Shown here piece by piece: positions 6,958 to 15,079 of a DNA stretch of 64,000 nt (the first letter of the stretch is position 1; every line of letters begins with the position of its first letter). A program made the position numbers and the translations under genes. Source of the DNA: an uncultured Candidatus Binatia bacterium (lineage in GTDB: Bacteria > Desulfobacterota > Binatia > UBA9968 > JAJDTQ01); assembly GCA_958295985.1 (NCBI GenBank), contig OY282432.1, forward strand, positions 1,240,001 through 1,304,000, in the 5' to 3' direction. The notes beneath the pieces were generated by a model. That model had not been told where the DNA came from. It worked only from the letters and a program-made list of their open reading frames with translations, and ran no database searches.

Positions 6958-8451
6958 ATGGCAAACGAGGATGAGGATAAACGGACGGACATGAGCGAGA
7001 TACGTTTCATCGACACCACCATAAGGGACGGGCAGTTGAGCCTGTGGGCGCTGGGCATGCGCATCGGCGCCATGCTCGGCGCCGCCGAAAAGATGGACCG
7101 CTGCGGATTCGAGTCCATGGAGTTCTTCGGCTTCGCCAGCATCATCAAGCAGGTGCGGGAGCACAAGGAGAATCCCTGGGACTGGGTGCGGCTCGGGGTG
7201 AAGCGGTTTTCCAGGACCCGGCTGCGCTATCACGGCGGCATCGGCTCCGGGTTCGAGCCCATTCCTCCGTGCGTGCTCCACCTCATGATGGAGCGCGTCA
7301 TCGCCCACGGCATCACCCTCACACGTTCGTCGAACCCGTGGAACGACTACAGCGTGCTGGCCAAGGAGATCGAGCTCCTGGGAGGCATGGGCATGGAGGT
7401 GGTGGCTAACATCATCTACTCGGTCTCGCCCAAACACACCAATGAGTACTACGTGCGGAAGACGCGGGAGTTGGCGGCGCTACGGCCCTATCGCATCTGT
7501 TTCAAGGACGTCGGCGGGCTGCTGACGCCCGAGCGCACCCGGGAGATGCTCCAACTGGTCATGGCCAATGTCGGCGACATCCCGCTGGAGTTCCACGCCC
7601 ACTGCAACAACGGCCTCGCGCCCCTGAACTACGTCGAGGCCCTCAAAATGGGGGTCAAGACGCTCCACACCGCCATTCCGCCGCTGGCCAACGGCTCGTC
7701 CCAACCCTCCATCTACAACGTGGCGGCCAACGCCCAGGCCCTCGGCCTGACGCCGCGGGTGGACCTGGAAGCCGTCAAGCCGGTGGAAGAGCACTTCACC
7801 CGCGTGGCCCGACAGGAAGACCTCCCCATCGGCGCCCCCAGGGAGTACGACTACGCGCAGTACCTGCACCAGGTCCCCGGCGGCATGATCTCCAACCTGC
7901 GCTACCAGCTCACGGCCGTAGGCATGGGCAACCGGATCGAGGAGACCCTGGAGGAAGCCGGGCGCGTGCGGGAGGAGTACGGCTATCCCATCATGGTGAC
8001 GCCGCTGGCCCAGTTCGTGGGCACTCAGGCCGCGGTCAACGTCATGGTGGGGGAGCGCTACAAAGAGGTCACGGACCAGAGCATCCAGTATGCCCTGGGG
8101 TATTGGGGCGAAGAGGGCGCCCGGCTCATGGACGCGGACGTCAAGGACAAGATCCTCAGCCGGCCGCGAGCCCAAGCGTGGAAGGACTGGACCCGGCCGC
8201 AACCCTCCCTGGATGAGGTACGGCAAAAGTTCGGCGGCCCGGGCGTGTCGGACGAGGAGTTGGTGTTGCGGGTCATCGCCGGCCCCGACTCGGTCAAGGA
8301 GATGCTGGCCGCCGGCGCGCCGGAGGAATTTCTCGATGCCGGCCGTCCTGTCTCCGAGCTTATGAAGCAGCTCGCGGGCGTTCGCGACCTTCGGCAGGTC
8401 CGTGTCCAGCGGGGCGGTCTCTCGTTGCGGCTGGAGCGGAGAGACGCCTGA
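6958..8451 (+). CDS. Carboxyltransferase-domain protein (HMGL-like plus conserved carboxylase domain)
   Basis: 497 residues. The N-terminal HMGL-like TIM barrel has RFIDTTIRDGQ, the metal-ligand motif EFHAHCNNGLAP, and the segment RICFKDVGGLLTPE, where pyruvate carboxylase and oxaloacetate decarboxylase alpha carry the carboxybiotin-contacting Lys. The C-terminal half (from about residue 300, YDYAQYLHQVPGGMISNLRY) is the conserved carboxylase domain. This is the architecture of transcarboxylase 5S, OadA or PycB. There is no biotinyl domain: the protein ends RLERRDA with no AMKM motif, and no separate biotin carrier is encoded nearby. The biotin protein must be elsewhere, or the reaction differs. 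ATG 6958 used; ATG 6991 (MSEIRFID) is a good alternative. The downstream gene starts 41 bp later. Confidence 0.8.
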   Translation: MANEDEDKRTDMSEIRFIDTTIRDGQLSLWALGMRIGAMLGAAEKMDRCGFESMEFFGFASIIKQVREHKENPWDWVRLGVKRFSRTRLRYHGGIGSGFEPIPPCVLHLMMERVIAHGITLTRSSNPWNDYSVLAKEIELLGGMGMEVVANIIYSVSPKHTNEYYVRKTRELAALRPYRICFKDVGGLLTPERTREMLQLVMANVGDIPLEFHAHCNNGLAPLNYVEALKMGVKTLHTAIPPLANGSSQPSIYNVAANAQALGLTPRVDLEAVKPVEEHFTRVARQEDLPIGAPREYDYAQYLHQVPGGMISNLRYQLTAVGMGNRIEETLEEAGRVREEYGYPIMVTPLAQFVGTQAAVNVMVGERYKEVTDQSIQYALGYWGEEGARLMDADVKDKILSRPRAQAWKDWTRPQPSLDEVRQKFGGPGVSDEELVLRVIAGPDSVKEMLAAGAPEEFLDAGRPVSELMKQLAGVRDLRQVRVQRGGLSLRLERRDA

Positions 8452-8492
8452 AGGAAGCCGGACCGGCCGTCTGTTCGACGTAAGGTGCACCC

Positions 8493-9008
8493 GTGAAACT
8501 GACCGACCGGACCCTTTTCACCCTCGGCGTCTTCGTTCTCGTTCTCGTCTTCCTCGTGCTGTCCCTGGACTATCAGCCGCGCGCCCGTCTGGTGCCCTTC
8601 ATCATCGCCGTCCCCACGCTGTTGCTCACCCTGCTCCAGCTATTGATCGACATGATACCCGCGGTCGCCCGCCGCCTGAGCTTCTTCCAGGAATACGACC
8701 TCTTCGGCATCGAAACCGGTCGCGCCGTCGAACCTTCCGGGGAAAGCCGCCCTTCCAGCACGGTCTACCGCCGCGAGTTCAGCTTCGCCGCCTGGCTGCT
8801 GCTGCTCATGGCCTTGATCTACTTCCTCGGCTACCTGGTAGCCATCCCCCTCTTTCTCATCCTGTTCATGCGCCTCCGCTCCTCCGAGAGCTGGCTCATG
8901 ACCCTCTCCATCACCGCCGCCACCTGGGCCTTCGTCTACGTCGTCTTCATCGTGGTCATGGGCGCTCCGCTGCACTCGGGGGTGGTGTGGAAGGTGATGG
9001 GCCTGTGA
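8493..9008 (+). CDS. TctB-like small permease (DUF1468)
   Basis: 171 residues with about four transmembrane helices: one near residues 7-25, one near 32-50, and a hairpin pair after a polar loop (FAAWLLLLMALIYFLGYLVA, then MTLSITAATWAFVYVVF). This is the size and topology of TctB, the small membrane subunit of tripartite tricarboxylate transporters. The nearest TctA and TctC are 6-9 kb away on the opposite strand (15080-17663), so this subunit is an orphan in its own position, following the carboxyltransferase gene. Confidence 0.7.
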   Translation: MKLTDRTLFTLGVFVLVLVFLVLSLDYQPRARLVPFIIAVPTLLLTLLQLLIDMIPAVARRLSFFQEYDLFGIETGRAVEPSGESRPSSTVYRREFSFAAWLLLLMALIYFLGYLVAIPLFLILFMRLRSSESWLMTLSITAATWAFVYVVFIVVMGAPLHSGVVWKVMGL

Positions 9009-9110
9009 GCCGGGTTCCGGAACGGTGAGGCCGGCCGCGCGTCCGTGTGGTCGGAGCCCGGGTCTACGACGGTCCTGGCTGCCCGGACGCGAGCCCGAAC
9101 GACGTGTCGC

Positions 9111-10175
9111 TCATCCAGCGTGGAGTGCGTCCGGTTCGATCCAGCCCTTCTTCGCCAGGACATCAGCAGCCAACCCGATCTGACGGGCCGAGAACTGCTT
9201 CTTGCGATCATCCCAACTGTAGACGCAGGATATCACCCCTTCGAGGTTTCCCGGGGATTCACGTGTGATCACCCAATGCACTGTTGACAGAAGCTCCAGG
9301 CCGAATGACGACTCGAACCCCGCGACGAGTTCGGCAACCCGGTCGAACCGGGCACGCGTGTCGGGATGCTTCTCCAGGAATGTGTCGGCGTCATCTATCG
9401 CACCCGGCACCAGTTCGAGCTGCTTGTCGGGCGCATCGCCCCCGTCACGGTATCCCGAGGTGAAATAACCTTCGATCTCGCTAAGCACATGGGTCAGGTT
9501 TGTCGTGTAGGGACCATAGGGCGCCTTGACGACTTCAAGCCGTTCCATGGCCGGTTCTCCGCTGACCTTCATGAAATACATGAGCTTATGGACTTCGAGC
9601 AGGGTCACGAACGGGTCGAGTAGACCGCTTAGATAACGGTCGATCAGGCCCACAAGCGCAGCGCGGCCGGGTGTCATTTTCGGTGCCGGTCGGCGCTTGG
9701 ATATTCGACGGGTCTCCGGTGCTCCGTCGGGCTCGAAGATCACGATACGAAGGTCTGCGAAGTCTCTCAGCGCCTTTTCGATCCTCGGGCGCACCTCGCC
9801 CCAGTTCAGCCCGCCGAGCCCGCTGCCCAGTGGCGGAAGGGCAATGGAGCGGACATCCTTCTCGCGGATCACCTCCCGCAGCCCCTGTAGCCCTGCGTCG
9901 ATGTCCTCCATTCGGCTCTTGTGTCGCCAATGGCGCTTGGTCGGGAAGTTGATAATGTACCGCGGGTTGGTTAGCTGGCCGGTCTCGAACACGAACATAC
10001 GGCCCGGCTGCACCTTCCGCCGCTTGCAAGCGTCGGCGTAGGCCTTGAAGTTCTCAGGGAAGGCATTCTTGAACTGGTGCGCGATCCCACGGCCCATCAC
10101 CCCCACGCAGTTCACCGTGTTTACCAAAGCGTCCGCGTCTTCAGTGAGAATGTCGCCCGTCTTGAATTCGAGCAT
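9111..10175 (-). CDS. darG: DarG-like macrodomain antitoxin (ADP-ribosylglycohydrolase)
   Basis: 354 residues. Residues 1-155 form a macrodomain: MLEFKTGDILTEDADALVNT, VNCVGVMGRGIAHQF, and LPPLGSGLGGLNWGEV, which bind ADP-ribose and remove it from thymidine in DNA. The C-terminal half (from VGLIDRYL) is the extra domain typical of DarG, which also binds and neutralises DarT. It follows darT by 16 bp on the minus strand, in the usual toxin-then-antitoxin order, so the pair looks complete and functional. Slightly lower GC than the flanks suggests acquisition. Confidence 0.9.
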   Translation of the reverse strand: MLEFKTGDILTEDADALVNTVNCVGVMGRGIAHQFKNAFPENFKAYADACKRRKVQPGRMFVFETGQLTNPRYIINFPTKRHWRHKSRMEDIDAGLQGLREVIREKDVRSIALPPLGSGLGGLNWGEVRPRIEKALRDFADLRIVIFEPDGAPETRRISKRRPAPKMTPGRAALVGLIDRYLSGLLDPFVTLLEVHKLMYFMKVSGEPAMERLEVVKAPYGPYTTNLTHVLSEIEGYFTSGYRDGGDAPDKQLELVPGAIDDADTFLEKHPDTRARFDRVAELVAGFESSFGLELLSTVHWVITRESPGNLEGVISCVYSWDDRKKQFSARQIGLAADVLAKKGWIEPDALHAG

Positions 10176-10191
10176 CTCTGCCTCTCGCCTG

Positions 10192-10869
10192 TCAGTAATA
10201 CCATCCCGGCATTATCTCAAGATTCGGTTGGTGGTCCGCTTTATCTAACGCTGTTCGGACTAGCTCATAGGTCTGCTGAGAGATTACTCCGATTCGACTG
10301 ACAAGCTCCCACGGAAACGACTGCTCCACGAGGAACTCGGCCTGTTTGCCTTCTTTCACCGCCGGAGAAATCCCCCCGCCCGACCAGCGATGGGTCCGGA
10401 CAGCGTCCCAGTCGATCTCACCTAACTGTGTCAAGTCCGAGCGGTCCTCGGAGTACGATGCCCCGGCGTTCGACAGCGTAAAAGCCCACCGACGCCGATT
10501 ACGGTCAGCCCAGCTCGCAGTTTGCTGCAGATCAGCTTCGAGGTGCAAGATGGGGCCTTGTCCGCCACGATAGGAGAGGTCGTCGTGGTTGGCACAGTGG
10601 ATCACGTAGAGCATGATCGAACGCGGGCAGAAGTAGAAGGGCACACACTGGCCAACGTAGAGACCCGGATGGCTGCTGAGTTCGCGCTCTGTCAGCCGCC
10701 GGCGCTTGATGCTGTTCATTCCGATAGTAGTGCCTATGGCGGCATTAACCTCGGCCCGGCGTGCCATCTCTGCATCGCACCAGAGGCTACCGTCGGCGAT
10801 GATGGAGGGTAATCGGTCCACATGGACGATGTGGTAGATCTTGGGTGCCGTGGGCGGCGACATGGTCAT
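10192..10869 (-). CDS. darT: DarT-like DNA ADP-ribosyltransferase toxin (DUF4433)
   Basis: 225 residues. DarT enzymes transfer ADP-ribose from NAD+ onto thymidine in single-stranded DNA, blocking replication; many act in anti-phage defence. Supporting features: IYHIVHVDRLPSII at the NAD pocket, the IKRRRL segment (family Arg near residue 50), FYFCPRSIMLYVI, and the KQAEFLVEQSFPW segment that carries the catalytic Glu. No key residue appears lost. The start ATG (10869) overlaps by 4 bp the stop of an HsdS remnant, so the toxin gene was originally part of a type I restriction operon. A second ATG lies two codons downstream. Confidence 0.9.
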   Translation of the reverse strand: MTMSPPTAPKIYHIVHVDRLPSIIADGSLWCDAEMARRAEVNAAIGTTIGMNSIKRRRLTERELSSHPGLYVGQCVPFYFCPRSIMLYVIHCANHDDLSYRGGQGPILHLEADLQQTASWADRNRRRWAFTLSNAGASYSEDRSDLTQLGEIDWDAVRTHRWSGGGISPAVKEGKQAEFLVEQSFPWELVSRIGVISQQTYELVRTALDKADHQPNLEIMPGWYY

Positions 10870-11066
10870 TCCCCAAGCTCTGCCACATCTTCCCCGTGGT
10901 CGAACTCCAACCCGTCGTCCGCGTCGAGAATATCATCCAGGTATTTATCGGCAGCGAGGCGATCGACACTAGGCAATTTGACGGCCGCCTCGCGTACGTC
11001 GAGCTTACCAGTGACGACACCAGCGGTTAGGCGGGTGCGGTTCGTGGAGGAGGTCGATCTGGCCGG
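10866..11066 (-). pseudogene. C-terminal remnant of type I restriction specificity subunit (HsdS)
   Basis: The minus-strand frame ending at TGA 10866 reads RTRLTAGVVTGKLDVREAAV and then KLPSVDRLAADKYLDDILDA. The VVTGKLDVREAA motif is the hallmark C-terminus of many HsdS proteins. Just upstream, the expected preceding residues (QIDLLHE) appear in a different frame, so a frameshift is present, and sequence beyond about 11075 belongs to a transposase tail. The target-recognition domains are gone. Its stop overlaps the darT start. Confidence 0.65.
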
Positions 11067-11080
11067 ACCATAGAGACTGT

Positions 11081-11284
11081 GTCCGACAGATTTTCTTCAC
11101 CCGGCTGACCGAGCAGTGCCTGCGGCGCAACGCGTTCATCTTGGTCTGCCATCCGGAGAAGAGCCTCAGGCAGTATCTGGACACGTACAACGAGAATCCG
11201 CGGCCGCTGGTCTGGACGAAGTCGACCGAAGAGATCTTCGAGAAGGTCGAACGCGCCCGGGCGGGGCTGGCGGCGGCGACTTAA
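11081..11284 (+). pseudogene. C-terminal remnant of a DDE transposase (IS630-like)
   Basis: The plus-strand frame ending TAA 11284 reads FFTRLTEQCLRRNAFILVCH, then PEKSLRQYLDTYNENPRPLV, then WTKSTEEIFEKVERARAG. The NENP-x-PxVWTK-x-x-EEI-x-x-x-xxRAR ending is that of IS630-type transposases. No start codon or upstream domain remains: the left end abuts the HsdS remnant. A dead mobile-element tail that probably caused the loss of the restriction operon. Confidence 0.6.
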
Positions 11285-11309
11285 TCAATACTATATGAGC
11301 GACACTACA

Positions 11310-11792
11310 CTAGGTTGAGACCAGTTTCCAGGTTCCGTCGGGCTGACGGCAGGCGGTGCCGTACGCTTCTTCGGTGCGGCCGCCGATTGTAATGGTCTGG
11401 GTGAACTCGCGGCAGTACGTTCCGTCCCCCCGCTCATAGGTCTTCTTCGGGGTCACCGAGCCATAGTTTCCGGAATCAGGGTTCTTCCACGTGGAGGTCT
11501 TCCCCACCGGCGTCTTTTCCAGCGACTGCTGCGTTGTGCGCTGCATGGCCAGCCGGTCGGCGCGATCCAACGACTTGCCGATCTCGCTGCCGAGCATCGC
11601 GCCCAGGAATGTCCCGACGCCGGTTGCCACGAGTTTTCCGCGACCCTTGCCCACTTGAGAGCCGGCGAGCCCACCACCGGCCGCGCCCAGCAGCAGCCCG
11701 ACGGCTTCCTTGTTGCCCATCTTCTCTGTGCAGCCGGCGAGAGCCAGAGCGAGGGCCATCAGGCCCACCGGTGCCAACCTCAGTGCGTACAT
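11310..11792 (-). CDS. Outer-membrane lipoprotein with glycine-zipper domain
   Basis: 160 residues. The signal peptide ends in the lipobox LAGC (Cys near residue 21), so it is lipidated. A glycine-zipper pair follows (LLLGAAGGGLAGSQVGKGRG and VATGVGTFLGAMLGSEIG), as in 17-kDa surface antigens. The C-terminal part (GTYCREFTQTITIGGRTEEA, ACRQPDGTWKL) matches the RT0821/Lpp0805-type domain with two cysteines. It likely sits in the outer membrane facing the periplasm. AAGGAG-type site and ATG 11792 support the start. Monocistronic. Confidence 0.85.
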   Translation of the reverse strand: MYALRLAPVGLMALALALAGCTEKMGNKEAVGLLLGAAGGGLAGSQVGKGRGKLVATGVGTFLGAMLGSEIGKSLDRADRLAMQRTTQQSLEKTPVGKTSTWKNPDSGNYGSVTPKKTYERGDGTYCREFTQTITIGGRTEEAYGTACRQPDGTWKLVST

Positions 11793-11851
11793 GGCGTCTC
11801 CTTATCCGTTGTTGGACATAGGACTAATTTTTCCCTGAACTTCCAGTGGAG

Positions 11852-14800
11852 TCAAGCGGTCTCGGGGTCCGTCTGCGAGAACAACTTCAACTGGTTGTCC
11901 TGCTTCGGGGTTCGTGCTCCGGCAGGCCGCGCGCGGCTTTGCTCAAGCAGTCGTTCCTCGATGTCGGCCAAATAGGGAGAAGGGGGCATCTCACGGACCT
12001 TTCCGCGCCAGCGCCGCTTGCGGGCGCGGCAAAGGTAGAGCCGGGTCTTGGCGCGGGTGACGCCGACGTAGAACAGGCGCCGCTCTTCGGCGAGGTCCTC
12101 CGGTTCGGCTTTGCCCCAGGTCAGGGGGAGCAGGCCGTCCTCGCAGCCGGCGATGAAGACGACGGGGAATTCGAGGCCTTTGGCGGCGTGGAGGGTGAGC
12201 AGCGAGATGCGGTCGGCGCGGGGGTCCCAGGTGTCTGCCTGCGTACCCAGGGCCAGTTCGGAAAGGAAGCGTTCCAGGTCTTCGCCGCAGGCGTCGGCCA
12301 GAGGCCGCAACAGTTCGCAGGCTTCCAGCGTGTCCGCGGCAGGCGTTTCCTCACCGCGCCGGACGGCTTCGAGCCGCTGCCGTACGGGGCCGGCGCCCGA
12401 GTCGCGGCGCAGGGTGTCCCCGAGCGCGGCCACGCCGGGATGAGCCAGAAGAGGGTTGTGGGAGCGCTGCTGGAAGGGCATGCCGGAGCGCTGCAGCGCC
12501 TCGACCAGGGCACTGGCCTGGGCCTCGGTGCGGTAGAGCACGGCGAAATCCGAGAACGAGAAGTCGTGCCCCTGGGCCTCGGCCGAGCGTCCGCTGTCGA
12601 TGGAGAAGAAGCTGTGGCCGCCAAGGGTTTCCTCCAGCGACTGCACGACGAATTCCGCCTCGGCCATTTCGCTCGGGGCTTCGTGGAGGGTGACGCGGTT
12701 GGGGGCGTCGTGGAGCACCGGGATGGACGGTCCCGCGGAGGCCGATGCGGCGATGACCTGCGACGAGAGGGTTACGATGTTGCGGTTGGACCGATAGTTG
12801 CGGCTGAGCCGCACTACCCGGGCGCCCGGGAAGTGCTCGGTGAACTCCGAGAAGAACCGCCGGTCCGCGCCCCGGAAGCCGTAGATGGCCTGATCGGGGT
12901 CGCCGATGGCGCAGACGTTACCGTCGGGAGGGACGAGTTGCCGGATGAGCCGGACCTGCTGTTGGTCCACATCCTGGTACTCATCAATGCACACCCACGG
13001 ATACCGCTGCCGCACCTGAGACCGGGTTTCGGGATCGGATTCCAGGGCGTCCGCGGCGCGGATGACAAGGTCGTCGAAGTCGCACCAGTTGCGTGTTTCC
13101 ATGCCTTGAACGTAGGCTTCCGCGGCTTGCGCGAGCATGGCGTCTCCCGGCGGCGCGCCCGTTCGCCTGGCGTGGGAAATGGCGGTCAAGCGGCCGCGGG
13201 CCTGCCTTTCGGAGATCCCCAGCGCGTCCTGCAGCAACTGGAGCCGCTCGGCATCCGACGCCACCCGGAAGCCCCGCTGCAACCCCGCGGCGTTCCAGTG
13301 GCAACGGAGTATGGCGAGGCCCAGGGAGTGAAAGGTGTGGACCGGGACCTCCGCCCATGTGTCCGGCAGCAGCACCCGCAGGCGGTCCCGCATCTCATCC
13401 GCGGCCCGGCGGGTGAAGGTCACGGCCAGACAGCCCGACGCCGCCGCGCCGTGGCTCGTGATCAGGCGGACCAGACGGTGGGTGAGGGTCCGGGTCTTTC
13501 CCGAGCCGGGTCCGGCCACGATGAGCAAAGGACCATCGACGACCTCAGCGGCCCGGCGCTGATCGGCGTCAAGCCCGGCCAGCAGATCGCGGCTGCCGGT
13601 AGAGAGGTCCACCAGAAGCGACGGTTGCCCCGCGGTTGCATCGTCCCGTCGCGGACTGACCGCGGGCGTTTCGGTTGCGGGCGCCGGATCAGGCGGCTTT
13701 TGGAGGAGAGTCCCTTGATCCGCGGCCGCCTGGACCGGCACCGACGGTTCCTCCCCGAAGAGCGATGCCCCGCGGGCGCGCCGCTCCAGCTCGGCGTCCC
13801 GGAACAGGCGAATGGTCCCGTACACGCCGTCGTAGCCGGCCTCCCGAAACACCTCCCGCCGGCGCAGCCGCGCCAACGCCTCGGCCACCAGCGAAGGCGC
13901 CGCCGGTCCGATGTCCTCCAGCGGGAGGGTGTTGAGGAGTGGGAGCTCCGGTCCCAGCCGCGCCAGCAGCCCTTCGTAGTCCTGCGCCACCCGTTTGCTC
14001 TTGGGTCCCACCCGGTGAATCTCGGCCAGGATCTCCGGCAGCGGGATCAGCCCCTGGGTGTCGCCCGCGGTGTCGGGTCGCGCGGCATCCGGCGCCCGGT
14101 CGGCCAGGTCCTCGACCCGGTGCATGACCCCCACGGTCAAGGGTTTGCCGCATGCCGGGCAGCGGCCGTCGCGTCTGCGGGTCTCGTCCGGCTCCAGCCG
14201 GACGTTGCAGTTGCGGTGGCCGTCCAGGTGGTACTTGCCCTCTTCCGGAAAGAACTCCAGGGTGCCGCCGTACCCTTGGCCCGTCTCCAGCGCCCGGCGG
14301 ACGGCGAAGTAGTCCATCTCGGTGTGGAAGACGCACACCTCCCGGCCCAGCTTCTCCGGCGAGTGGGCGTCGGAGTTGGACATCAGCCGGAAGCGGTCCA
14401 GGGACGACACCCGCCAGTTCATCGGCGGGTCCGACGAGAGCCCCGTCTCCACGGCGAAGATGTGCGGCGCCAGATCCCTGTAGCAGTCGTCCACGGCGTC
14501 GAACCCCGACTTGGAGCCCAGCGCCGCAAACCACGGGGTCCAGACATGGGCCGGCACGAGATACGAGCCCGGCCCCGATTCCAGCGTCATCTCCAGCAGG
14601 TGCCGCGAGTCCAGCCCCAGGATCGGCCGCCCGTCCGAGTGCAGGTTACCGATCCGCGAAAGGGCGGCCACCAACCGGTCCGCCGAGTCGAAGTCCGGGG
14701 CGTAGACCAGGTGATGGACCTTCCGGGTCTTGTCACCCTTCTTGTATATGGTCGAGATCTCCACCGACAGCATGAACCGGACCGTGGTGAGGGCGCCGCC

Positions 14801-15046
14801 GCAGGCCGGCGGAAGCTGCTGCTCGGCCACCTTCTCGAGGTCGGGCCGCAGGCGAAACAGCCCGGGCTCGGCCGGCACGAGATGTTCCTTCAACTCGGCC
14901 CGCCATGCCGGATGGGTGAAATCGCCGGTGCCGACGACGCCGATGCCCTTCTTGCGCGCCCAGATGGCCAAGTGCTCCAGATCGCAGTTTCGGCTGGTGG
15001 CGCGGGAGAATCGGGAGTGGACGTGCAGGTCCGCGTAGAAGGCCAT
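11852..15046 (-). CDS. Endonuclease Q-like PHP domain fused to UvrD/PcrA helicase
   Basis: 1064 residues in two enzyme modules. Residues 1-400: PHP phosphoesterase starting YADLHVHSRFSRATS, with metal ligands in GTGDFTHPAW, SVEIST, SNSDAHSPEKLG, plus a zinc-finger-like stretch (NCNVRLEP, CPACGKPLT); this matches endonuclease Q, which nicks 5' of deaminated bases. Residues 470-1064: SF1 helicase with Walker A GPGSGKTRTLTHRL, Walker B CIDEYQDVDQQQ, motif III-like GDPDQAIYGFRGAD, motif V LLTLHAAKGLEFPVVFI and motif VI YVGVTRAKTRLYL. The linker near 440-470 is low complexity. The fusion suggests that base-damage nicking and strand unwinding are coupled. The C-terminus ends NQLKLFSQTDPETA. Confidence 0.88.
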   Translation of the reverse strand: MAFYADLHVHSRFSRATSRNCDLEHLAIWARKKGIGVVGTGDFTHPAWRAELKEHLVPAEPGLFRLRPDLEKVAEQQLPPACGGALTTVRFMLSVEISTIYKKGDKTRKVHHLVYAPDFDSADRLVAALSRIGNLHSDGRPILGLDSRHLLEMTLESGPGSYLVPAHVWTPWFAALGSKSGFDAVDDCYRDLAPHIFAVETGLSSDPPMNWRVSSLDRFRLMSNSDAHSPEKLGREVCVFHTEMDYFAVRRALETGQGYGGTLEFFPEEGKYHLDGHRNCNVRLEPDETRRRDGRCPACGKPLTVGVMHRVEDLADRAPDAARPDTAGDTQGLIPLPEILAEIHRVGPKSKRVAQDYEGLLARLGPELPLLNTLPLEDIGPAAPSLVAEALARLRRREVFREAGYDGVYGTIRLFRDAELERRARGASLFGEEPSVPVQAAADQGTLLQKPPDPAPATETPAVSPRRDDATAGQPSLLVDLSTGSRDLLAGLDADQRRAAEVVDGPLLIVAGPGSGKTRTLTHRLVRLITSHGAAASGCLAVTFTRRAADEMRDRLRVLLPDTWAEVPVHTFHSLGLAILRCHWNAAGLQRGFRVASDAERLQLLQDALGISERQARGRLTAISHARRTGAPPGDAMLAQAAEAYVQGMETRNWCDFDDLVIRAADALESDPETRSQVRQRYPWVCIDEYQDVDQQQVRLIRQLVPPDGNVCAIGDPDQAIYGFRGADRRFFSEFTEHFPGARVVRLSRNYRSNRNIVTLSSQVIAASASAGPSIPVLHDAPNRVTLHEAPSEMAEAEFVVQSLEETLGGHSFFSIDSGRSAEAQGHDFSFSDFAVLYRTEAQASALVEALQRSGMPFQQRSHNPLLAHPGVAALGDTLRRDSGAGPVRQRLEAVRRGEETPAADTLEACELLRPLADACGEDLERFLSELALGTQADTWDPRADRISLLTLHAAKGLEFPVVFIAGCEDGLLPLTWGKAEPEDLAEERRLFYVGVTRAKTRLYLCRARKRRWRGKVREMPPSPYLADIEERLLEQSRARPAGARTPKQDNQLKLFSQTDPETA

Positions 15047-15079
15047 GGGGTGTACTCCGTCTCGACCGAGGCGGCGGCG

